Of a DNA stretch of 64,000 nt, positions 51,717 to 60,200 are shown piece by piece. Both the position numbers and the translations under genes were made by a program. The DNA comes from Embleya hyalina. Lineage in GTDB: Bacteria; Actinomycetota; Actinomycetes; Streptomycetales; Streptomycetaceae. The stretch's first letter is position 1; the number at the start of each line of letters is the position of its first letter. The stretch spans positions 701,334 to 765,333 of the forward strand of contig NZ_BIFH01000014.1 in NCBI RefSeq assembly GCF_003967355.1, read 5' to 3'. The notes under the pieces are model-generated. The model ran no database searches, had not been told where the DNA came from, and was given only the letters and a program-made list of their open reading frames with translations.

Positions 51717-51957
51717 GTCCTCATGCGCCGGACGGGCTGGAAGTGGTCGGGCGTGGGTGATGGGGTGGCCCGAGTGCGGGTCCTCAAGCGCCGGACGGGC
51801 TGAGAGGTGGGTGGGTTCGGCGGATCGGGTTGCCGGTCTGTTGTGCTTGCCGTGGGTGTCCTCAAGCGCCGGACGGGCTGAGGTTGGTTGCGTTGGGCGG
51901 GGCGGGGTGCGGTTTGGCTGGGCTTGCGGTGGGTGTCCTCAGGTGCCGGACGGGCTG
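51717..51957 (+). repeat. four copies of the CGCCGGACGGGCTG element
   Basis: Copies lie at 51717-51739 (CATGCGCC variant), 51780-51802 and 51858-51880 (CAAGCGCC), and 51935-51957 (CAGGTGCC variant). They are the same element as the array at 29022-29601, but spacing here is irregular (63, 78 and 77 bp). They fill the 337-bp gap between the chelatase gene and cobO. No gene is visible in that gap. Confidence 0.88.
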
Positions 51958-52045
51958 AGTTGGTTGTGTCGGGTGGGGTGCGGTTTGGCTGGGGTTGTGG
52001 TGGGGGTTCGGGAATGTTGGTTGGGATGGGTGGAGGGAGATCGTT

Positions 52046-52660
52046 GTGCCGCAGGGTGTTCCCGTGCATGTGCCTGCTGATGGGCTGACTACGCGTCAGC
52101 GGCGGAATCGGGCGTTGGTCGTCGTGCATACCGGGGCTGGGAAAGGGAAGTCGACCGCCGCCTTCGGGCTCGCGCTGCGGGGGTGGAATCAGGGGTGGGC
52201 GGTCGGGGTGTTCCAGTTCGTGAAGTCGGCCAAGTGGAAGGTCGGCGAGGAGAGTGTGTTGCGCACCCTCGGGCGTCTGCACGCCGAGACCGGGGAGGGT
52301 GGGCCGGTCACCTGGCACAAGATGGGTGAGGGCTGGTCCTGGATCCAGCGCGAGGGCACCCAGGAGGACCACGCGGAGGCGGCTCGGCAGGGCTGGGAGC
52401 AGATCAAGCGGGACCTGGCCGCGGAGACGTATCGGGTGTACGTGCTCGACGAGTTCACCTACCCGATGAAGTGGGGCTGGGTGGACGTGGACGAGGTGGT
52501 CGCGGTGTTGCGGGACCGGCCCGGCAGCCAGCACGTGGTGATCACCGGTCGTGATGCCGATCCGCGTCTGATCGAGGCCGCAGACCTGGTCACCGAGATG
52601 ACCAAGATCAAGCACCCGATGGACGCCGGGCAAAAGGGCCAGCGGGGCATCGAGTGGTGA
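52046..52660 (+). CDS. cobO: cob(I)yrinic acid a,c-diamide adenosyltransferase
   Basis: A 204-residue CobO/CobA-type adenosyltransferase, which attaches the adenosyl ligand to cobalt. The P-loop VHTGAGKGKSTAAFGLALRG is near residue 26. FQFVKSAKWKVGEESVL, TWHKMGEGWSWI and VYVLDEFTYPMKWGWV are family blocks, and QHVVITGRDADPRLIEAADL is near the C-terminus. GTG start behind GGAGGGAGA (52032-52040). It overlaps cobB by four bases. The N-terminal 20 residues vary among relatives. Confidence 0.93.
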   Translation: MPQGVPVHVPADGLTTRQRRNRALVVVHTGAGKGKSTAAFGLALRGWNQGWAVGVFQFVKSAKWKVGEESVLRTLGRLHAETGEGGPVTWHKMGEGWSWIQREGTQEDHAEAARQGWEQIKRDLAAETYRVYVLDEFTYPMKWGWVDVDEVVAVLRDRPGSQHVVITGRDADPRLIEAADLVTEMTKIKHPMDAGQKGQRGIEW

Positions 52661-54057
52661 GTGCTCCGCCGCGGGTGGTGATCGCCGCGCCCGCCTCCGG
52701 GCATGGGAAGACCACCGTGGCCACCGGGCTGATCGCCGCGTTCACCCGGCGTGGCGACGCGGTTTCCGCGCACAAGGTGGGGCCGGACTACATCGACCCC
52801 GGGTATCACGCGTTGGCGGCCGGTCGGGTCGGCCGCAACCTCGATCCGTTCCTGGTCGGGGAGGAGCGGATCGGGCCGCTGTTCGCGCACGGCGCGCGCG
52901 GGGCCGATCTGGCCGTGATCGAGGGCGTGATGGGGCTGTTCGACGGCGCGGCCGGGCGTGGCGGATACGCCTCCACCGCGCATGTCGCGCGGTTGCTCGG
53001 GGCGCCGGTGGTGCTGGTCGTGGACGCGCGGGCGCAGAGCCGTTCGGTGGCCGCGCTCGTGCGCGGGTTCGACACTTTCGAGCCGGCCGTGGGCGTGGCC
53101 GGGGTGATCCTGAACCGGGTCGGCTCGGACCGGCACGAGAGCATGCTGCGCGAGGCGCTGGACGAGATCGGCATGCCCGTCCTGGGCGTGCTGCGCCGAC
53201 ACGACTCGATCGCCAAACCCGCCCGGCACCTGGGCCTGGTCCCGGTCGCCGAGCGGCATGCCGACGCGGTGCGCACCGTGGAAGCACTCGGCGAACTGAT
53301 CGCGCGCAGCGTGGACTTGGCCGCCGTACGGCGGATCGCGGCGGGTGCGGGGGCGCTGCCGGACGCGCCCTGGGACGCGGGCGAGGAGGTCGGCGGCCCG
53401 GTTGCCGGGCGGCCGAGAATCGCCCTCGCGGGCGGCTCGGCGTTCAGCTTCGCCTATGCCGAGACCGCCGAACTGCTGAGTGCGGCCGGGGCCGAGGTGG
53501 TCACCGTCGATCCGCTGCGCGACGAGCGGTTGCCCGAGGAGACCTCGGGCCTGGTGGTGGGCGGCGGGTTCCCCGAGGTGTACGCCGCCGAGTTGGCGGC
53601 GAACGCGACGCTGCGCGCGGACGTGGTGGCGCTGGCCGGGCGCGGCGGGCCGATCGCGGCGGAGTGCGCGGGGTTGCTGTACCTGGCCCGGAGTCTGGAC
53701 GGTGCGCCGATGTGCGGGGTGTTGGCCGCCGACGCGCGGATGACCGAGCGGTTGACCCTGGGCTATCGCGAGGCGACGGCGGCGCACGACTCGGTGCTCG
53801 CGGCGATCGGACGGGTGGTGCGCGGACACGAGTTCCATCGCACCACGCTCACCCCGAGGGCGGGCGGCAGGCCCGCGTGGAGCCTGGGGGAGACGGGCTT
53901 CGAGGGGCACGTCGTGGGGTCGGTGCACGCGTCGTACCTGCACACCCATTGGGCGGGCGCGCCGGACCTGGCCCGGCGGTTCGTCGACGCGTGTGTGGCG
54001 GCCGCCGGGACGGGTGTGTCCCCGGCGGCCGGGGAGGGAGTCACTCTCGGTGCGTGA
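52657..54057 (+). CDS. cobB: cobyrinic (or hydrogenobyrinic) acid a,c-diamide synthase
   Basis: A 466-residue CobB/CbiA amidotransferase. It amidates the a and c carboxylates of the corrin ring using glutamine and ATP. The N-terminal ATP-binding domain begins VVIAAPASGHGKTTVATGLI (residues 7-26). GPDYIDPGYHALAAGR and EGVMGLFDGAAGRGGYAS follow. The C-terminal glutaminase domain carries the catalytic cysteine in AAECAGLLYLARSL near residue 338 and ends with SVHASYLHTHWAGAPDLARR. It overlaps cobO (GTGA). Whether the metal-free or the cobalt-containing substrate is used cannot be read from sequence. Confidence 0.93.
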   Translation: MSAPPRVVIAAPASGHGKTTVATGLIAAFTRRGDAVSAHKVGPDYIDPGYHALAAGRVGRNLDPFLVGEERIGPLFAHGARGADLAVIEGVMGLFDGAAGRGGYASTAHVARLLGAPVVLVVDARAQSRSVAALVRGFDTFEPAVGVAGVILNRVGSDRHESMLREALDEIGMPVLGVLRRHDSIAKPARHLGLVPVAERHADAVRTVEALGELIARSVDLAAVRRIAAGAGALPDAPWDAGEEVGGPVAGRPRIALAGGSAFSFAYAETAELLSAAGAEVVTVDPLRDERLPEETSGLVVGGGFPEVYAAELAANATLRADVVALAGRGGPIAAECAGLLYLARSLDGAPMCGVLAADARMTERLTLGYREATAAHDSVLAAIGRVVRGHEFHRTTLTPRAGGRPAWSLGETGFEGHVVGSVHASYLHTHWAGAPDLARRFVDACVAAAGTGVSPAAGEGVTLGA

Positions 54058-54175
54058 TCGGCGCAACCTCGGGTGGGGGAGCCGACGTCGTGTCGGGTAA
54101 CGGGTGCCCGGTCACGGGCGCCGCAGGTCCGCGCGGAGCCTCCCCCGGGGTTCGGCGCGGCGAGGGGGGATGGCC

Positions 54176-55390
54176 ATGGCTGATCGGGTGACCGTGATCG
54201 GGTACGACGGCGGGCCGCTGTCGGCGCCGGCCGTCCAGGCGCTGCGGGCGGCGACGTTGGTCGCCGGGCCGGAGCGGGTGTTGGCGGCCGTGGAGGTGCC
54301 CGACGGGGCCGAGCGGGTGGTGCTGGGCAACGTGCACGTGGCCGCGCAGCGGATCGGCGCGCATCGGGGCATCGCGGTGGTGCTCGCGATCGGCGATCCC
54401 GGCTTCTTCGGGATCGTGCGGCTGTTGCGCCGGCCCGAGTACGGCCTGGAGTTGGAGATCGTGCCCGCGGTGTCCTCGGTCGCCCTGGCGTTCGCCCGGG
54501 CGTCGATGGCGTGGGACGACGCCCGCGTGGTCAGCGCGCTGGGGCGGGACGTACGCCGGGCGGCGAACCTGTGCCGGGCGTTCGGCAAGGTCGCCGTGCT
54601 CACCGGCTCCGGCGCGGGCCCGGCCGAACTGGCCTCGCTGCTCGCCGACGTGCCGCGCACGTTCGTGATCTGCGAGCGGCTGGGCACCGAGGACGAGGAG
54701 ATCTCGATGGTCTCCGCGGAGCATGCGGTCGGGCACGAGTGGTCCGACGTGGACGTGGTGATCGTGATCGGTCCGGCGCCGCGCACGGGCGCCGCGGCGG
54801 GCTGGTTGGCGGGCGAACGGCCCGGTTTTCCCGGGCCGGTGCGCGGCTGGGCGCTGGCCGAGGAGTCGTACGCGCATCGGGCGGGCGCGATCACCCGCGC
54901 CGAGGTGCGCGCGCTCGTGGTGGCCCGACTCGGGCCGCGGCTCGGCGATCTGGTCTGGGACGTCGGCGCGGGCAGCGGTTCGGTCGGCGTGGAGTGCGCG
55001 CGGCACGGCGCCGCGGTGGTCGCGATCGAGCAGGACGCGTTCCGGTGCGACCTGATCGCGGAGAACGCCTCCCGGTTCGGCGTCGAGGTGCAGGTGGTGC
55101 ACGGCAAGGCGCCCGAGGTGCTGGCCCGATTGCCGTTGCCCGACGTGGTGTTCGTCGGCGGGGGCGGGCCCTCGACGCTGGCGGCGTGTGCGGCGCGGCG
55201 TCCGGAGCGGATCGTCGCCGGGCTGTCCGAGGTGGACCGGGTGGCGGAGGCGCGTGCGGTGTTGGAGCGGGCGGGGTACACGGTGGACGGCTGTCTGTTG
55301 CAGGCCTCGCGATTGTCGGCGCCGAGCGGTGGGGCGCTGGGGTTGGAGCCGGCGCACCCGGTGTTCGTGTTGTGGGGGGATCGTTCTTGA
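54176..55390 (+). CDS. cobL: precorrin-6Y C5,15-methyltransferase (decarboxylating), CbiE-CbiT fusion
   Basis: A 404-residue two-domain enzyme. The N-terminal CbiE domain (residues 1-200) is a tetrapyrrole methylase (VTVIGYDGGPLSAPAVQAL, then LAIGDPGFFGIVRLL). The C-terminal CbiT domain (residues 205-404) is a class I methyltransferase with LVWDVGAGSGSVGVECAR near residue 260 and VVFVGGGGPSTLAACAA. Together they methylate C5 and C15 and remove the acetate side-chain carboxyl. Start is ATG 54176: AGGGGGG (54163-54169) lies six bases upstream, though ATG 54170 is also in frame. The gap from cobB is 118 bp. The stop overlaps the start of the next gene. Confidence 0.93.
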   Translation: MADRVTVIGYDGGPLSAPAVQALRAATLVAGPERVLAAVEVPDGAERVVLGNVHVAAQRIGAHRGIAVVLAIGDPGFFGIVRLLRRPEYGLELEIVPAVSSVALAFARASMAWDDARVVSALGRDVRRAANLCRAFGKVAVLTGSGAGPAELASLLADVPRTFVICERLGTEDEEISMVSAEHAVGHEWSDVDVVIVIGPAPRTGAAAGWLAGERPGFPGPVRGWALAEESYAHRAGAITRAEVRALVVARLGPRLGDLVWDVGAGSGSVGVECARHGAAVVAIEQDAFRCDLIAENASRFGVEVQVVHGKAPEVLARLPLPDVVFVGGGGPSTLAACAARRPERIVAGLSEVDRVAEARAVLERAGYTVDGCLLQASRLSAPSGGALGLEPAHPVFVLWGDRS

Positions 55391-55893
55391 CGGGTGATCG
55401 GCGAACGGGTGATCCGCGGCCGACCGACGCCCGCGGATCGGCCGACTCCGGGGCGGGCGCCCGGGTGTGGGTGGTCGGGATCGGCGCGGCGAGCGGGGTC
55501 GGCGCGGAGGAGGTGCGCGCGAGTGTGTGCGCCGCGTTGGCACGGGCCGGTGCGGCGCGCTCGACGGTGCGCGCGCTGGTGACCGTGGCCGCGCGGGCGC
55601 ACGAGCCGGGCCTGGTGGCCGGCGCGGCGCTGCTCGCACTGCCGCTGTACGCGCGGTCGGCGGCGGAATTGGCCGAGGTGCCGGTGCCCCATCCGGCCGA
55701 GCGGGTCCGGGCGGCGGTCGGCACGTCGAGCGTAGCCGAGGCCGCGGCCCGGCTCGGGCCGGTATCGGGCGCGCCGCTGGGCGAGTTGGTGGTGGCCAAG
55801 ATGCGCGGCGTGGGGGCGCGTCCGCGCTGTACGGTGGCGATTGCCCGTCACGTGGGGTCGGCGGGTGGTGAAGGGGACCGACAAACGTCGTGA
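55387..55893 (+). CDS. cobE: CobE / CbiG C-terminal-domain cobalamin biosynthesis protein
   Basis: A protein of up to 168 residues. From VWVVGIGAASGVGAEEV (residue 27 on) it matches the CobE/CbiG-C fold, with VRALVTVAARAHEPGLVAGA, LPLYARSAAELAEVPV and SVAEAAARLG in the expected order. This domain occurs alone as CobE in the aerobic pathway and as the C-terminal half of CbiG in the anaerobic one, where it takes part in ring opening. The start is either TTG 55387, overlapping the cobL stop (TTGA) with GGGGG upstream, or GTG 55465, which gives 142 residues. I prefer the coupled start with moderate confidence. Confidence 0.8.
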   Translation: MTGDRRTGDPRPTDARGSADSGAGARVWVVGIGAASGVGAEEVRASVCAALARAGAARSTVRALVTVAARAHEPGLVAGAALLALPLYARSAAELAEVPVPHPAERVRAAVGTSSVAEAAARLGPVSGAPLGELVVAKMRGVGARPRCTVAIARHVGSAGGEGDRQTS

Positions 55894-55896
55894 TCG

Positions 55897-56112
55897 GTGC
55901 GGGAACGAGCCGACTCGGCGCCGTGGTGGTCGAATTCGCACGGCGAATCGATCGGGAAGTGCTTGCTCGCGATCAACGCCGGGACCCCGGCCGTCGGAGC
56001 GGGCACCATCACCACCATCATGGATACGAACGACACGGGCGGGGCAGGGGCACCGGGCGGTGACGCCGGGCAGGGGCACGGGAAGCCGGGAAAGCACGAC
56101 CATGGGCAATGA
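55897..56112 (+). CDS. small His/Gly-rich ORF in the B12 operon, function unknown
   Basis: A possible 71-residue protein starting at GTG 55897, four bases after the cobE stop, and overlapping the cobC start by 11 bases. Its third positions are about 83% G or C, as in real genes here. The N-terminal two thirds are mixed (SIGKCLLAINAGTPAVGAG, then TITTIMDTND). The tail is Gly-rich with histidines (GQGHGKPGKHDHGQ), which could bind cobalt. No family is recognised. Another frame from GTG 55890, overlapping the cobE stop, reads through six consecutive His codons to 56063, but its third positions are only about two-thirds G or C. One of the two may be real, or the interval may be untranslated. Confidence 0.4.
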   Translation: MRERADSAPWWSNSHGESIGKCLLAINAGTPAVGAGTITTIMDTNDTGGAGAPGGDAGQGHGKPGKHDHGQ

Positions 56113-57205
56113 CGCGATGACGGACCCGGACGGGCCCGCTCCCGAGGATCGGGACGACAGGTCGGGCGCACGCGTGACCCCGGACGTGGACCTGCGCCAT
56201 CACGGCGACGCGGAGATCGGGCCCGGCCTGGTCGACCTCGCGGTCAACGTGCGGCTCGCGGAGCCGCCGTCGTGGCTGGTGCACCGCCTCGCCACGAGCC
56301 TGCGCGACCTGGCCGCCTACCCCGACACCACCCGCGCCCGCGCCGCGATCGCCGCCCGACACCGGCGCCCGGTCGCCGACGTGTTGCCCACGGCGGGCGC
56401 CGCCGAGGCGTTCGTACTGCTGGCCCGGACCCTGACCCCTCGGCACGCGGTGGTCGTGCACCCGCAGTTCACCGAGCCCGAGGCGGCGCTGCGAGCCGCC
56501 GGGCACCCCGTGGACCGGGTGCTGCTGGACGAGCGCGACGGCTTCGCGCTCGACCCGGCGCGAATCCCCGAATCGGCCGACCTGGTCGTGCTCGGCAATC
56601 CCACCAACCCCACCTCGGTGCTGCATCCGGCGACCACGATCGCCGCGCTCGCGCGCCCCGGCCGGATCCTGGTGGTCGACGAGGCGTTCGCCGACACCGT
56701 TCCCGGTGAACCCGAAAGCGTGGCCGATCGGCGCGACCTGCCCGGGCTCGTCGTTGTGCGAAGTCTCACGAAAACCTGGGCGTTGGCCGGACTTCGGATC
56801 GGTTACGTCCTGGCTTCCCCGGATCTGGTGCGCATCCTCACGGACGCTCAGCCGTTGTGGTCGGTGTCGACACCTGCGCTGATCGCCGCCGAGGCGTGCT
56901 GCACGCCGGAGGCGCTGGCGCAGGCGGAGGCGTTGGCCGTTACGCTCGCGGCTGACCGTTCGTACCTCGTGGAGAGACTGCGCACGGTTCCGGGGATGCG
57001 GCTACCGGTCGTTCCCCGATCCTCGTTCGTGCTCGCGCGGACCGAGGGGGGCCCAGAGATCCGCAAGCAGCTGAGGGAGCGAGGCTACGCGGTTCGGCGG
57101 GCCGACACCTTTCCGGGCCTGGGCCCGGATTGGCTTCGGATCGCGGTGCGGGATCGTGCCACGACGCTGGCCTTCGCGGCTGCCCTGGAAGGAGTAGTTC
57201 GATGA
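56102..57205 (+). CDS. cobC: CobC-like aminotransferase-fold enzyme (threonine-phosphate decarboxylase family)
   Basis: A 367-residue fold-type I PLP protein. DLAVNVRLAEPPSWLVHRL and LRDLAAYPDTTRARAAIAAR are CobD/CobC-like (the usual DFSxNxNPxGPP is degenerate here). LVVLGNPTNPTSVLH binds the cofactor, ILVVDEAFADTVPGE carries the ring aspartate, and the Schiff-base lysine is in VVRSLTKTWALAGLRIGY near residue 223. In the family the product is aminopropanol phosphate for the nucleotide-loop arm. The weak N-terminal motif leaves histidinol-phosphate aminotransferase possible, but the position between cob genes favours cobC. Its stop overlaps the next start (ATGA). Confidence 0.85.
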   Translation: MGNDAMTDPDGPAPEDRDDRSGARVTPDVDLRHHGDAEIGPGLVDLAVNVRLAEPPSWLVHRLATSLRDLAAYPDTTRARAAIAARHRRPVADVLPTAGAAEAFVLLARTLTPRHAVVVHPQFTEPEAALRAAGHPVDRVLLDERDGFALDPARIPESADLVVLGNPTNPTSVLHPATTIAALARPGRILVVDEAFADTVPGEPESVADRRDLPGLVVVRSLTKTWALAGLRIGYVLASPDLVRILTDAQPLWSVSTPALIAAEACCTPEALAQAEALAVTLAADRSYLVERLRTVPGMRLPVVPRSSFVLARTEGGPEIRKQLRERGYAVRRADTFPGLGPDWLRIAVRDRATTLAFAAALEGVVR

Positions 57206-60200
57206 GCGAAGCCGACGAGCGCCGACCTGCCGGGGAGGGCGTGGGCCCTGCCCCCGCCGGGCACGCCGCCGGCACCGGCCCGGTCGGGGAACCGGCCGGT
57301 CCGTATCCGTACGACGATCTGGACGACGAGGACTCGCTGTTGATGCCCGGCCCGCAGGCCGGTTGGGCCGACCCGAACGTACCGACGGCCCCCGGGATGT
57401 CGCTGGCCGACCGCATGGTCGCCGCCGGTGAGGACGCCTCGGGACAGGTCCCGGTACCGCCGGTCGAGCAGACGTACGACGCTGTGCCCGGCCCGCAGTC
57501 CGGCATGTTCGCCGCGATGATCATCGACGAGCCCGAACTGCCGGAGACCTACGTCGAGCCGGCCGCGCCCATGACGGCCGGTCAGATTCCGTATCCGCCC
57601 GGTCCCATGACGCCGCATCAGGAAGTCCCGCAGCCGGTGCAGGGGTTCGGCGCGGGTGCGTACGAGCCGGCGCAGGGTGTCGCCCAGCCGTACCCGGTGC
57701 CCGCGCAGGCTCCGGGTGGGGCGGTGCCGGGCACGGCCGAGGCGGCTTCGGGCGGGCCGGGCGCGGGTGCGCCCGTGCCGGTTCCGCCGCAGGCGGTGCC
57801 CATGGTGCCGCCGCCGCTCGCACCGCAGTTCGTGCCGCCGGGTGCGGTCGTGGGCGAGTACGCGCCGGCCTCCGGGCCGGCGGCCGGCGCGGTGCCGGTG
57901 GGCCCGGGCGTGGTCGGCGGTGCGGTCGGGCAGGCGCCCGGCGGTGCGCCGGTCGGTGCCTCCGGGAACGCCGAAGCGGTGCCCGCCGTCAGTGGTGGTC
58001 GGTTGCGACAGCGGGTGCGGGCGGCGCAGAGCGTGGAGCAGGTGCCGGGGCAGCCGGAGACGGTACAGGTGCCCGCGGCGCCGGATCGGCCGCAGGCGCA
58101 GCCGGTGGTTCAGGCCCAGGTGCCCGAGCAGCCCGTGGGTGGGACCCCGGTCGACACGCCGCCGTTCCCGGTGGCCGCCGCCGTGCCGCAGCGCACGACG
58201 CTGCCGCCGCGCCGGCAGCGTCGGGTGGGCCGCGGCCCGGTGCCGCAGCAGACCGGGCCGCACAGCGGTGCGCATCCCGTGGGCGACGCGGTGAACACCG
58301 GCATCCCCGCACAGGTTCCGGCGGCGCAGACGCCGTTGGCGGTGCCGGTGGTGCCGCCGCCGGTCGCGCCGCGGCAGGCGGCCTCGGCAGGGGCGCCGTC
58401 GGTCGAGCAGGGTGTGCCGGTGCCGGCCGAGGGTGCCGTGGCGTCGGCCGCGCCCGTCGAGCAGGTCGAACAGGCGGTGCCGGTCGAGTCCGTGCCGCCG
58501 GTCGCGCCGGCCGCTCCCGTGCAGGGGGTGACCGCGCCGGCCATACCGCAACCGTTGCCCGGTGTGCCGACGCAGGCGGCGCCGCCGAGGTTCGTACAGG
58601 CCGCGCCGGACGCGGTCGCGAGTGCCTTGGCGGAAGGCGCTCCGGCGGTCCCGCCGACGCCGACCCCCGCGCCGGACGCGATCGCGAGTGTGCCGGCGGA
58701 GGGCGCTCCGGCGGTCGCGCTGACGCCGACCGCCGAGCCGGTCCCGGCATCCGCGCCGACGCCCACGCCGGATGCCGGGGTCGCGGCGCCGGCCGTCGCA
58801 TCGCCGCCGGCGGGTGTCGAATCGCCCGCGCCCGAGCAGGCGCCGGTCGCGCAGCCGCCGGCCCCCGTCGTGCCCGAGGGCACCGGTGGGCGTCGGCGGC
58901 GTCCGGAGCGCGCGGCCGAGGCGGCCGAGCAGGGGGCAACCCCCGCCGCCACGCCGATCGGGCCGGTGGCGCCGCCGGAGCCGGCGGCCGCGAACGAGGT
59001 GGCGGAGGCGGCGGTCGCCGCTGCGCCGAGCCCGGCCGCGCAGCCGGTTCCGGCTCCCGCCGGGCCGGTCGCGACGCCCGCGGAGGCGGCGGCCGAGACC
59101 GTGGTCTTGCCCGCGGGTGGTGTGGTCGGCGAGCAGCCGGCGGCGCCGGTACGGGTGCCGGCGCAGGAGTCGTCGCCCGCCGTGGTTCCCGCGCCCGATG
59201 CGCCCGCGCCGGTGGAGCAGCCGGTCGAGTCGGCAACGGTGGTTGCGGAAGCACCGGTTGCGGAGAACGTGCCGGCTTCGGACGTGGGGCGGGAGGCACC
59301 CGTCGCGGTGCCCGCCGCGCGTGCGCCGGTCGAGTCCGCCGCACCGGCGGGACCGGTCGCCGAGGCTTCGGTGGACGCGCCGAGTGCGCCGGTGGTGGCT
59401 GCCGCCGCGCCGGACGCGCGGGTTGTCGCGGCTGCGGACGCGCCCGTGGCGGTGGCCGCCGCGCCGGATGCGCAGGCCGCACCGGCGGATGTCGCGGCTG
59501 CGGCCGGGGTGCGGGCGGTGCCCGATTCGGGTGCCGTCGCGACCGTGCCCGCCGGTTCCGACGCGCAGGCGGTGCCGGTTGCCGGGGCGCCGGCGGATGT
59601 GCCGGTGCCGGCCCCCGTCGCGGAGGCGGAGGCCGCCGAGGCCGCGGCGGGTGTGTCCGCGGTGACGCAGGCCGGGCCCGAGGGCGCCGAGGCGGCGGCC
59701 GAGCCGGCTGCGGAGGGTGTCCCGGCCGATGCGGTCGCCGCGCCCGTGGTGCGGGCGCCGGTCGGTGCGGAGGGGGCGGGCGCACCGGTTGCGGCCGCCG
59801 GTTCCGAGGCGGGCGCGGTGGCGGGCGCGGTTTCCGAGGCGGCGCCCGGCGGGGCGGACGCGGCGCAGGCCGCACCGGCTCCCGAGGCGCCGGCGAGTGT
59901 GCCCGTCGGGTCGGATGCTCCGGCTCCGGCTCCGGCGGCGAACGTGCCGGACGTGCCGGACGTGCAGGCGGCTTCGGCCGTCGGGCCCGAGGCTTCCGGG
60001 GCTTTGGCGAGTGCGCCGGATGTACCCGGCGGAGACGGTGCGGTGGCGCCCGTCGCCGCGAGTGTGCCCGCCGATGCGGCCGGCGCCGACGTGCCCGCCG
60101 CCGCGAGTGGGCCGGTCGAGGTGCCGGCCGCCGGGGTCGCTCCGGTGCGTGAGGCCGGGCCGACCACACGGGCCATCGCGGCGGAGCTCCTCGCCGAGGA

